NCBI GenBank assembly: GCA_030549775.1
Contig: CM060175.1
Span: forward strand, 108,244,688 to 108,308,687
DNA from: Tamarix chinensis
Lineage: Eukaryota > Streptophyta > Magnoliopsida > Caryophyllales > Tamaricaceae
DNA length: 64,000 bases
Reading direction: 5' to 3'
Each line of letters begins with the position of its first letter. Position 1 is the first letter of the stretch. A program made the translations under genes and the position numbers. The notes under the pieces are model-generated. The model did no database searches. It had not been told where the DNA came from and saw only the letters and a program-made list of their open reading frames with translations. Positions 36,441-48,079 of this stretch are shown one piece after another.

Positions 36441-37864
36441 TTGGCTTCGTCCCTATAAGCGAATATGCTGGGGATTTGTTTACATGTTTGCGAATAGGAC
36501 AGGAAGCTTCCATGTAGCATTTGTATTCAGTTCTTGGACATGGATTTCCTTTCATCATGGTTTGCTTATATTTCCTCCAACAGCATCCATCAGCAACCTG
36601 CGTAAATGTATGCATGCAAAGAATCAAACGTGTGTGTGGTCAATTAATTGCTAGATGATGACAGTGTATATGTATCGACGTAAACGTCCATTGATCTTGA
36701 TGCATGATTGAGTAGGACAGACCGCTGCGGACTTTGCTGCGTTGACAAGCAACTAACTAGTAGGAATTTTACTTACCGGTGCCTCGGATGGAGCTCGAAT
36801 GGTGACCTTAAGTTTCTTCAGCTTCTCTTTACTGAATTTACTTATAACATGATCACGTAGCTCCGTATAGGTTGAAGGCCTTGGCATCTTGTCCGTGTTC
36901 AGGTTCAGTCCTAGTTATTCCTACGGTACTACTTGATCATGATCTCGTGGTGATCTTGAGCCACCCTCAGGTGTAGTTGTTACAGCAACGTCAGAAGCAG
37001 GAATTTGTTCACATTCTAAAAATGGTCTTGTTGGTCCTTTTTGCTTATTAACTACTTCCCTTAGTTTTTCCTAGGCCATCTAATGAACAAACAGATAGAG
37101 ACAACATATATATCATGTATCCGTACCTACATTTAGTTTCAAACCAAGATTTTCAAGGCCAGAGCAAGACATTTGTGAGAGCGTATGCGGCTATATATAT
37201 GTATGGTACGTACCTTAAGGCATCTAGGACACTTGAGCATGTTGAAGGACCGGGAGGAGATTGCTCTGTAGGGCGTCAGAGTTCTGAGCAACTTGATTAA
37301 GCATATTCCTCAACCGATGATTCTCCTTTGCCACACGCTTGATTTGTGACCATAACATCTTTATCTGTATCTAAAAAATTTGCGTGTTTGTGAGAGAAAT
37401 CACAATGAGATGCAACGGATGTGATCCATCTAATAATTCTCCGTAAAAATATTATACACGACTATTTAAAGTACCTGTTCAGAAGTACGCTTGTCTTCTT
37501 GTTTTGATGACTCTTCTGTTGCCAAAAGTTTCTCCCTATCTGATCTTGACGTTTGAAGATTTAGATCACTCTAGTTATTTATTGTACCGCAAAATATCAA
37601 ATCGTAATATCCAAAAGAGTTTTTTAATTCATTCATTCCTATATAGTTATATGGAATATGCATAACATAATACTGTACTTTGATACAGAGATTAAGATCC
37701 ACTGCAACCAATTCCTTCTCTTTATCACTACTACTGTCACCCTCACCGTTTCCATTATCAAGCCTGACAACATCTCTTGCATCAAATGTTGAGGATATTC
37801 AGAGTTAACAATGCTGATCAAGATAGCACCTTTATCCCTCAAGAACTCACCACTCTTTGATTAG

Positions 37865-39454
37865 AAACAGAAAAGAATAATTCTCTCTTAATCTATATAT
37901 GCAACACACTAAGTAATCTTGTGTAGAAAAGAGGAAATCTTGAATTAAGACTAGTTAGAAGAAAGCTGAGGAACTAGCAAAAGGAAACAGCATAAGAAGA
38001 AAGCAACTCAGAAAATATTTCGAACTGAAACACTAAAGGAATTTTAATAGCTGTGATTGATTATTACAATTAAACATGCCTACCTTATTTATGCACAAAG
38101 AATCATAGGAATCTCAGGCTACACACCACCTGTGTACATGCTTTTTCCTATCTTTTCTAACATCCTGAAATATGCTCTTATAACTACCTAATAATCAGCC
38201 TAACAATAAGAAATAGTCAAGGGCCGATTAACGGCTAGTATGACTATTTCAAACTTAATTATCCTTAAGTACAAAATGTAGGTATATTTAACATCAGATA
38301 ATACCTTCATACCATATTCTATATTACTACTTGTACCCAAAATATCCATTGCCTAATATGGGGATCTTGATCCTGATGGCATCGACGATGAGGAAGGTTT
38401 AGCAGATGCATATACATGTTGAGGCATATCTCCAGAATCTTGGCCAAATAATTGGTCCTCTTGTGTCATTTTTGAGAAAAATTTACTGTTATATTGGATA
38501 ATGCTTGCAATCTACCCGATGAAGAGCAGAGGAAGCAAATGAAGATAGCAGACAGAGGAAAGCATGAAAGATGGGCGACCGGTAATGGTAGTGAGGCATA
38601 AAGGAAATAGAAGAGAGTGAAACAGAGGGAGGGATAAAAAAGAGTGTTTAGAATGACCGCGTATGAAGCAAATGTTCACACTTCTCATCAACTGTAAATA
38701 TTCTTTCATCGATTCAAAGTCTAATTTTGCTAACAAGAGAAGTAGGGTCTTAGAATAGTGTGTTCTTGTGTAACTGTCATTTCTTGATCGTTAGCACAAT
38801 GCTTGAGTTGAGAACTGCTTTGACCATGGCTTTAGTGGCTCTGTAACTTCCTGTGAACGGCGTTTGACCTTCCATTTGAACTCTTTGACTTTAGTTATTC
38901 GAAGTTGGCTCTGTTTCTTCACTCCAAAATTATCTTGGGCATCCATCTTGTATTGGTTCTAGATATGGATCTTTAAGGGAGCATCAGCTTCTGCAACATC
39001 TTGTAAGAAAGCCATACAATAGAAAACAAAACTGATAACCTACATAGATAAAATATCTTACTCACTCCATTTTTAAAAAAATAACTCATTTGAATAATTT
39101 TTTTAATTTTTTAAAATAAATTAATAAAAATAGTCTTAAAATTATCTTTATACTATTTATTCAAAAATAATAAATTATTTAATACATATATAATTAAAAA
39201 AAGTGAGGATAAAAATAAAAAATAAGTTTTCACTTTTAACAATATCATTTTTTTATATATAAAAATTTAATGATATAATAGTTTTCTTTGTCATACGGAT
39301 ATAGTATTTCAAAAGTTACCCTAAGAGAATTGTCCAGAAATAGCTTTAGTGGTACAAGAATTGGATTAATTAGCGATTAGTATAAGGTGGTTTTAAATTA
39401 AGTCGTTGCCTGGTCCATTGCCCAGGAAGAATCAACATAGAGGGAGCATTTTTC
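37865..39454. other. Upstream region of the WRKY locus
   Basis: A 38-codon minus-strand frame at 38353-38469 (starts MTQEDQLFGQDSGD, ends SGSRSPY) could be a remnant first exon of the WRKY locus, but nothing confirms it. At about 39059-39304 there is an AT-rich stretch that opens CTCACTCCATTTTTAAAA between TA dinucleotides, possibly a decayed Stowaway-like MITE. No other gene is recognised. Confidence 0.3.
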
Positions 39455-40387
39455 CATTTTAAGCAAGATGTATATACGACGGTTTTAACTTATAATCGTT
39501 GTGTATACCCTTAACGAGAGGTAAATAATGGTTAAGGGGATAAACGTGTGTTAAAAGTTAAAACCGCCGCATATACTCTAATAGTATGGAAAGGAATATA
39601 TTGTGTTTATAAGATAAAACCGTTGTGTATTCCCTTAACCTATATTTACATCTCTCGTTGAGAGAATACATAACGATTTTACTTTATAATCGTTGTGTAT
39701 TCCCTTCTGTACTATTAGGGTATACATGACGGTTTTAACGTACAAACACCGCGTATTCCCTTTTCCCCCATTTTTTTTATTTTGTCATTTTTTAACCTAG
39801 AACCATCGAAAATTTTTTCACTTTACCTCTTGATATCTAGACAGTGTCGTTCAAAGTGATGAATCTCTACAACCGTTGTTAGCTTCCTCTCTTCTCTTTA
39901 TCAGATTTCTTGCTCATTTTTGTTCCTCTATAGTTCACTGCTGTTGTCTTTCTCTCTCTTATCACAGTATGTTCATTATTCACTTTTTCCTTTTCTTTGA
40001 ATTTTAAGCATTGTGTTCTCTTTATTTCTAAATTTTTCTTGTGTTATTTCTTATTCGAACATTTATGTTGTGTATTTCATTATTCTTCGTTCATTGCATT
40101 ATATATGATGTTGTGGTGTATATTTGTATACTATTTGTTGTTAGTTTTTGTGTTGATATGTTTTGTGAAGATATATTATCAAACTATATATTTAAAAAAA
40201 TAGAGTATAAGGATTAATAGATAGTACTCTGTAGGAATCATAATATTATTACCAATGCAAATGTTGTTGTAGTATATATGTATTCCGGGTATGTTGCTAG
40301 TTTTTCTTGCTTGACTTGGCCAATATTTTCAGATTCACCATTTTTTTTTATTGTAATTTAGGGGTCAAACTATACTTATTTCTCATT

Positions 40388-43360
40388 ATGGATTGTAAGT
40401 GGATATATGAAAGCAGGTTGTTTAGAGAATATATAGACAATGTTCAAGACTTTATTAAGTTAGTTGTTGAACATTAAAAAGATCATTTGGGGATATCTTG
40501 GCCATGTGTATATTGTGGAAATATGATGAGAAGAGGGGTAAATGAGATATGAGATCATCTCATTATTCGTGAAATTTACAAGAGTTATACTAGGTGGATA
40601 TGGTATGGAGAGCCACTTCTTAATAAACCTACTGTGGTTGACCATGATAATGTTAAAGTTGCAGATGATTTTGCTTACATGGAGGATCTGGCCAATAATA
40701 TTGAAGATAATTTTAGAGACAAACGAAAAATATTTAAAAAGTTGGTTAATGATTCGGAGACACCTTTGTACACTGGTTATACTAAATTAAAAAAAAATAT
40801 TAGTTGTGTTACTAATGTAAAATTTGGAGGTAGGTAATGGATGGAGCGATAAAAGCTTCATTTCTCTTCTTAATCTCTTGAAAGTGATGCTTTCGGAGGA
40901 GAATGTTCTTCCTCCCCATACTTATGAAGCTAAAAATATTATGTGCTCTATGGGTTTGAATTATGAAAAGATTCATGCTTGTCCTAACGATTGCATTTTG
41001 TATCGTAATAAATATGCGTCGTTAGATAGTTGTCATCAGTTTTGAATGTCATGATACAGTAGGGCTAAGGTTTCAAATAAGGTTTTGTGGTACTTTCCAA
41101 CTATACCATGATTTTGACGCATGTTTCGTAATGAGGAAAACATAGAGAACCTTATATGGCATGTGAAAGGAAGGATTTCTGATGAAAATCTTAGACATCT
41201 GATAGATTTTCCTCAATGGAAAATGATCAATTTTGTATATCCTAAATTTGATAGTAAAGCTAGAAACCTATGGGTTGCACATTGTTCGAAAGAAATGAAC
41301 CATTTTAATGGAAACACCAACTATAGTTTATGGCTTGTTATTATAATGATCTACAATCTTCCCCCATCATTATGCATGAAGAGAAAATGGATGATGCTAC
41401 CCTTACTTATATCTTGTCCAAATCAGGCAGGTAATGATATTGATATTTATTTGACTCCCCTTATTAACGAATTATAGGACATGTGGGATCAAGGAGTTGA
41501 AGTAGTAGATGCACGAAGCTAAGAGTCTTTTTAACTTGAGAGTGATGTTATTTTGTACTATAAATACTTTTCCTTCTTTTGGTAATATTTCCATTTATGG
41601 TGTGCATGGATATTATGCATGTCCTATTTGTGAAGATAACACAAACTTTCTCCAGCTACTGAAGAGTAGGAAGACTACTTATCTTAGACATCATATATTC
41701 TTGTCTACGAATCATCATTATCGTAGGTAAATAAAAGATTTTAATAGAAAAGTTGAAGGAAAAAAAATCTTTGAATCCTCTCATGGAATTTTAAGTATTT
41801 GACAAAGTAAAATACTTAAATATGTCTTTGGAAAAAAGAAAAAATAAAACAGTCCATTCAAGCGAGTGGAAGAAGAGGTCAATCTTATTTAACCGTCCAT
41901 ATTGGAAGAAGTCGCACATATGAAATTGTCTTTATTTGATGCATATCGAAAAAAATGTATCTTATTGTCTAATATGTACACTTTTGAATGTTCCAAAAAG
42001 GACAAAAGATGGTATCAATGCTTGATTAGACTTGGTTGACATGGGTATAAGAATAGAATTACATTCGTAGAAGGTGGAAAATAGAACTTATTTACCTCCT
42101 ACATGTTATACGCTTTCCAAAAAAGATAAGATTGATTTTTGTGAGTGTTTGCACAGAATGAAGGTTCCCGAAGGATATTCATCAAACGTCAAGACACTTG
42201 TTTCAATAAAATATTTAAAGTTAGTGGGTATAAAATCTCATGATTATCATATTCTCATTCAAGACTTGTTGATGATTATTATACATTCTATCTTATCAAA
42301 TTGGGTTTAAATTGTTCTTACCAGATTTTATTTCTTTTTCAAGGAACTATGTAGTAATTTTATTAACCTTGCAAGGTTGGAAAAATTATGGAGTGAGATT
42401 GTGACTATATTATGCTAGATTGAGATGTATTTTCCTCCTTCATTCTTTGTAATCATGATTCATTTATCGATTCACTTAGTTAAGGAGGTTAGATTACATG
42501 GGCCAATTCATTTGTATTGGATGTACCCATTTGTAAGGTATATGAAATTCTTAAAAGGTTGCCTTACTGAGAATTATCTAGTGGATGAGGTGACAGAATT
42601 TTGTTGTGAATTCTTAGCCAATGTTGATACGATATACCTTCCTAAACAATGGTAATCAGGTATAGAAGAAAAAGGGAAATGGTGCAAAGGATTTTTCATG
42701 GTCATCATTGATGATGATCAAATGTTTTCACAAGCTCACCTCTATGTCCTTCACAATAGAGATGATGCTAAGCCATATGTGGATCAACACATGGATAATT
42801 TGAGGACTTCAAATCCAACTAGGAGCGAGAAATGGATATGATATTGACACAATAACTCTTGTTCGAGGTGGTTGTCATCTCAATCATCTGAATTTGATAC
42901 TAATTTGTATTGGTTGTCACACTCACTTCATAGGAAAGTGATGTTATACAACTCATATAAGATCAATGGTTGTATTTCCTACTTAGAGGAGTAGTATGAC
43001 AAGATTAATATGAAAAATATTGGTGTGAGTATAATAATAGAAACTTTGAATATATCAAGTGTCAGAGACAAAAACCTTGTTTATGAATCAATGACATACT
43101 ATGGGGTGATAGAGTAAATATGGCTATTGGATTAAACTCCTTTTAGATGGAAATGGGTTGATAATTAAAATGGGGTTTGTACTAAGGAAGATGGATTTAC
43201 AAGGGTGGATCTTTCAAGGCTTGGTCATAAGCAAGGCCTATTTATATTATCCTCATAAGAAAAATAGGTATTCTACATTATTGATTCAACTGATAAACAA
43301 TGGTCTATTGAATTGAATGCAAAAGATGGGAAGATAACATATAAGGAAAGAATATTTTGA
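40388..43360 (+). pseudogene. TNP2-type CACTA transposase with DUF4218 and DUF4216 domains
   Basis: The N terminus MDCKWIYESRLFREYIDNV and the following PCVYCGN match the transposase-associated domain. The Transposase_21 core is seen as WSDKSFISLLNLLK, IHACPNDCILYRN (40824-41045), DFPQWKMINFVYPKF, YNLPPSLCMKRKWMML and AGNDIDIYLTPLINEL (41121-41477), and a CPIC zinc ligand pair (41509-41730). DUF4218 is seen as KSHDYHILIQDLL (42074-42310) and PFVRYMKFLKG (42425-42655). DUF4216 is seen near 42740-43300 (FTRVDLSRLGHK). Stops and frameshifts separate these blocks, so no functional transposase is made here. The order is the standard one for plant CACTA tnpD-type genes. Confidence 0.85.
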
Positions 43361-43639
43361 ATACTGACTTACCTTTTTTGTCCAACCATGATGATGTTAC
43401 CGATGACCTCTATGTGTGAGATGATCACAAAGAAGGATTCTATGTACTTTAATTAGAGTTTGTACATAAAAAGGGCACACGTCATAGATTAAAGCATTAT
43501 AGATGAAAGGTTTAATTACTTCGTATGAGTTTTTTTGTTTTATTTTTCGCATAAAGGTTTATTTTTTATATAATGACTATATCACATCACATATTAATTG
43601 CTTCCTAATATATATTTTTCATTCAATGTTCCAGGTATA

Positions 43640-44620
43640 GATCCACTTGAAGATACATATGCTTAGGAGGTTGGAAAAATAAAGAGAAGGGGGAGAATCA
43701 GATTGATACAAATTGCTAGATATAGAAAAAGGGGCACTTTGATTAATGTTGATTTTGATGAATCGGGGTATCTAGTGGGTGAGAATAGGAATTTTTTCAT
43801 TGATTATTGTAATTATAGGGCTTATGTGCACATCCCCATCACTTATCGGACTTGGAGGGATGTACCAAGAGAGTTGAAGGATAGGATGTGGGATGATGCT
43901 ATAGTATTTAATAAATATGACTTTTTTTTATTACCATATGATAATTGTGCATACTAAATATTTTATTTTTGTGATTGTAGCAAGGATTTAATATTGTATA
44001 ATAGCATAAAAAACTTTTTATGAATTGAGTTGTAAAGGCCTGGACAGATCGGAAGTCGTGGATGGCCAAAAACCATATATATGCAGTTAATCATACTATC
44101 ATGTCCACATGCCTAGATATCTACAGGGATGTGATCACCCTAGACAAATGGAGGGAGTTTTGTTTATGGAGGACTTCAAAGGAATATGAAGTACATACTA
44201 ATATATTATTATTAACCTTTTAATATAACTAGTGTGTACTTAAGTTACATTTCAAACTAACTACTATTTTGTTTGTGACAGGCAAAAATCACTAAAAACA
44301 TATCCAATACAGAGAAAAACATTTAAGCTCACAAGACATGGCACAGAGGTAATAAGGCAGCTAGAGAAGCCTTGGTATGAAAGCAAGTATTTTTATGATC
44401 TAATATAATTACTAAGTATTTTTACTTGATGCCATTCTTTTATAATTAAACACTGTTGCTAAATATTTTTACTTAATGCAATAGGAGAAACAACTGCGGG
44501 AGGTATCAGAGCAAACCCAGACCCCATATGTACCCCAGAGCAATCCGATATTTGGATATATAGTAGGGTAAAGAATGAAAAGCTTGCTAATGAACCAACT
44601 CAATAGATGGTTGAGAAAAT
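43640..44620 (+). pseudogene. CACTA second frame, plant transposase-like (Transposase_24 type)
   Basis: The open piece 43703-43957 encodes RKRGTLINVDFDESGYLVGE and then an ITYRTWRDVPRELKDRMWDD segment, the typical start of the Ptta/En/Spm protein family that follows TNP2 in CACTA elements. Further degraded exon-like pieces follow to about 44620. The product is not intact. Confidence 0.7.
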
Positions 44621-45439
44621 TGTAAGACACACAATATTTACCTCTACTTGGTTTAATATATTACTTATCTCTAACTATTTTTTCTGAATTTAAATATTTG
44701 AGTTTGAGAAAGAACTATCTGGACGATGCATTTTATAAAGAATTTCCAAATGACATTTTAACACATGCCTTAGGTACTCATTCGTATGGTGGTCGATGTA
44801 GGACATATAAATACGGGTTTAACCTATCTAAGGTATTTTGATGTCGCCCTAATTCCCGCCCTTAAAAAGAAAAATATGAACATATGGAGAAAGAAATTGT
44901 GGTGTTAAGGGAATCATAAGAGGTAATCCTTAGAAGGTTGGATAGTTTTTCCTCATATTTACAATATTCAGTTCAAACCTCCACATCTAGTGTCTGTAGA
45001 CCCTTTTTAGAACTTAATAGGGTAATATACTACACTACACTCTATGTAATTGAATATTTTTAATTTTTTTCCCATAAAGTGAATCTTTTGACTACTAATT
45101 ATAGGGTCAGTATCCTTATGACTTACAAGTTATAGAGGATGGGCCTCAACCCTTCATACTCTACCATTGGGGGTTGATAATATTTAGATATCAATCCATA
45201 ATATCCTTAAGGCATATTTAATAGAGCCAATGCCACTTGATGAGGCATATAATTACGAAGAAGAGGATATTCCCGTACTGTGCTTACTAGTTGGACAATT
45301 TGTTAGATGGCTGAGTAACCTTGTAATTATTAAGGTTGAGGTAATCCAAAATATTTCAATTTTATATTACATTCTTGTTACTTAAGTGATAATATACAAT
45401 CTAATATTTATTTCATCCTCCATTTTGACTTAGGACGCT

Positions 45440-46440
45440 CATATTATCGCAAAAATATTTGTAAGAGGGAAAAAAGATATGAAGTATGCGAAAGCCTAAA
45501 AAAATTTGGGAATGAACAAAATAATTAAGCATCGTGACCTATCACATCCATTTAGGTTGTAGTTGGACACAACACTATCATTGGATGACAATTCTATTAG
45601 AATTCTTTTTCTAGCTGATTTACATATGGAATTAGAAGATGTAAATATTTGGATTAGGATAGTGGACATCCTACATTTGCTACAAGGTGAAATGTTACAA
45701 TGTCAACATATAATTGCATATATAAGGTAATTTAAATCCTTTCTCATTTTATCTTATTTTAATTATTAGCAGGAATGTGGTGTTGTGGTGATAGGTTCTT
45801 GGAAGATAATTTATTATCTGATGTTTTAGACAAGTTTGATGTATATAGATTTCTATGCTTAGACACGATTTTTAATGAAAATGATAATATTGAACGTGTT
45901 CCATATATGGTTACTCAATAACGATGGCTCCAGAGTCTCTCTTGTTTGCTCCATTTTCCTTTGATTGACATGCATTGGGTACTAGTGATATTGCAACTAT
46001 ATTCAATGACCATATATTGGATGTATTCAATTGATATAAATCCTCATTATGATCCAAAATTGATTGTGTAAATTTACATCTTCATATATATAATGATACT
46101 AATTAGAATTATACAGACACACACACACACTCTATATATATGTATATATTAAATATATGAATACTATATTAATTAGGTACTTCAAGACTTATTTGCCTCA
46201 CAAAAGAAGGGAATGGTACCACCACTCTATATGTCTTGTAAAAAAAATAAGGTTTGTAGTTCTTATGTCATTTAAGAATCATTTTCATTTAATATTAAGT
46301 ATTTAGTATAAGAAACTAATAAGATAATGTAGTTAATATTTTGTATTTTAGTTTCCATGGCAACGAGATAATAAAAGTTGTGGATACTACGTCATGATAT
46401 TCATGAAGGTAATCATTTTCAAACATTGGACGGGACAAGG
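45440..46440 (+). pseudogene. Ulp1-like (SUMO protease, C48) domain carried by the CACTA element
   Basis: The histidine region is DMHWVLVILQLY (about 45966-46001), followed closely by an aspartate in YSIDINP. The catalytic cysteine region is KSCGYYVMIFMK (about 46373-46408), after an intron-like gap. This His-Asp-Cys order is that of Ulp1 C48 peptidases, which many plant CACTA and Mutator elements carry at the 3' end. Stop codons interrupt the frame, so it is inactive or needs splicing that I cannot confirm. Confidence 0.7.
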
Positions 46441-47279
46441 AGAAGTATGTATTTACTTTTTTTAGTTCATATTAATTATGTTTATTTATATACTTTAATA
46501 CTGACATGGTCTTTTCCATATTTTGTAGGTCTAGTAACATCATAACCTTAATACTTAATATTTAGTATATAATACAAGTTAGGAAAGATTAATGCAAGAT
46601 TTTAATACAAGTTTTTATGATGATTATGTGTAGAATCATGTTCAGCTTTAATTTTTTGTACATAGTGTAAATATGAATGAAAAATAATTTTTTATAATAC
46701 TTTGTATGCATAGTATACAATTGTTTATTCTGGTTGCTTGCTATTTTAGATGAGACAAATACTTATGATGCTAGTGAAAGCATCATGGAAACATGTGCAT
46801 GATTTTTTTTAGGAAAACAAACGTGGTAGGGCAATGATCAAAATATTCTTTTAAAAAAAATAAGGAATATACGCCGGTTCTAAGTTCTAACCACCATGTA
46901 TTTTATATGTACACTGCAGTTATAAGTTCCTACCACCATGTATTCTTTGTCTTGCTGGTTGGGGGAAGTTAAGGGTATACACGACGATTTTTTATGTATA
47001 ACCGCCATATATTCTCCCTTTCAATGGAGTTTTTTTATAGTATACATAGGGTGTTTGATTTATAACCATCGTGTACACTTAATATACAAGCCTGTGTTTT
47101 TAATTGAATTTTCGTATAAAATATAGTGCCAACTATTTTTTGATCCAAATTTAAATAATTATATAACATTTTTTAGCAATGCCTTATATATTATATATGG
47201 CAATTGATTAAGCGAAAGTTATAAACCATCGTGTATACCAATTTTTTAATTGTTGTGTATGATTTTTTCTGTAGCGGTG

Positions 47280-47860
47280 CTTTTAAGATTAACAAAATGT
47301 GTTCTCCAAACACTTTTAAAATTGTAAATATATGTTTAACATAACTAGCTTAAATCCAAAAAAAGATGAAGGCTACAATATAAAAGCCAGAAGTCTAATC
47401 TTATTTTGTAAGCTACTCTATCAAAATTATCAAATGATAGCTTTTAAATTAAAAATAATTTTTTATCTAAATGCTTCTGAAATTTATCAAAATAGTTTTC
47501 TTAGTCAAATAAGATAATTAGCTCAAATGATTATCCAAACACATAACTAGTAACTTTTTGGTCCCTTGGTTCTTTCCAAATTGCGAGAAGCTATAAGAAT
47601 GGCATCATAAATATATAAATTAACATACATCATAGCTTCTTACCTTAACCTTGAGGGTATTAGTTTCATAGTTTCTTTTTTCTAAAATAATTGAATCACA
47701 ATGTAGACCAAGAAGAGAGAATTTTGATTCAAAAATATGTAGACTGGGGGTCGAGGTGGAGGAGAGAGGTTCTAGGATGTTGGCACCTTCCTTCTCAGCC
47801 GGCGTGGGTAGTTATAATTTTTTAGTTTCATTTTAGGTTGTTATGCAAATGATTTCCAAT
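47280..47860. other. Intergenic repeat-like DNA
   Basis: AT-rich DNA lies between the CACTA right end and the gypsy element. It may contain the start of the gypsy 5' LTR, but no TG...CA boundary is clear. The 47332-47517 frame is not recognised. Confidence 0.3.
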
Positions 47861-48079
47861 TATTTTAGGGGCACTTAACTTATAATGATTGAAAAATAGA
47901 CATGAAGATTAGAGAAGTGATTACCCCTATCCTAATCCTATCATCTTCTCCCCTTTTCTTACTTCTTCATTTGATTTGCTTTTATTCTTTTGTGTTAAGT
48001 TATTATTCCTTATTTTAATTCCATGTGTTGATAATTGGTATAAAATCTATCAATCAAGCTGGTTAACTCCAAAAGCAAG

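Larger units (their letters stand above)
20095..36454. mobile_element. Candidate outer TIR element (GGGACGAAGCCA ends) holding the nested insertions
   Basis: The left end AAGGACGAAGTCAGGA (from about 20099) is inverted relative to TTGGCTTCGTCCCT at 36441-36454. Flanks ATAAGCTAT and ATAAGCGAA agree in 7 of 9 positions, which would fit a 9-bp Mutator-like duplication. The right part (35815-36454) includes a GC-rich block (35870-36110) and a short inverted repeat GGGGTCAGGCGACCCC. No transposase is seen. The right end lies 30 bases from the WRKY splice donor. The pairing rests on short matches. Confidence 0.4.
19346..37570 (-). pseudogene. Group IIb WRKY transcription factor, broken
   Basis: WRKY proteins bind W-box DNA. 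Minus-strand exons I could place: 37570-37475, 37364-37233 (leucine-zipper-like, KENHRLRNMLNQVAQNSDAL), 37070-36777, 36597-36484 and 20016-19346. Exon 36597-36484 encodes DGCCWRKYKQTMMKGNPCP up to CPIRKH; the next begins VQRCSED and supplies HNH. Together they give a complete CX5CX23HXH zinc finger, with the intron just before VQR as expected for group IIb. Damage: TAG (36921-36923) and TAA (36915-36917) in frame in exon 37070-36777, and a frameshift near 19480 that ends the frame at 19474. The family's C-terminal motif (KAVIAADPSLTAAI) persists in the next frame to a stop at 19346. The core heptad is WRKYKQT, not WRKYGQK. The zinc-finger intron is about 16.5 kb. Weak sequence upstream (37679-37790, SSSDKEKELVAVDLNL) may be an earlier exon. 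The last exon keeps 180 clean codons, so the break is recent or a shortened product persists. Confidence 0.8.
39455..47279 (+). mobile_element. CACTA (En/Spm) transposon, decayed, with Ulp1-like gene
   Basis: The sub-terminal zones 39470-39770 and 46860-47270 hold many direct and inverted copies of a motif like ACGACGGTTTTAACTTATAA followed by CGTTGTGTATACCC, the hallmark of CACTA elements. The right end reads TTTTTTCTGTAGCGGTG (47279), whose reverse complement CACCGCTACAGAAAA resembles a CACTA terminus. The matching left terminus was not found, so the left border is approximate. The interior codes, with many stops, for TNP2-type transposase, DUF4218 and DUF4216 domains, a second transposase-associated protein and a Ulp1-like protease. 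Confidence 0.85.

Noticed and set aside
39059..39304. Stowaway-like MITE
   Set aside because: Only one end resembles a Stowaway end; the other is too decayed to pair, so it is mentioned but not called.
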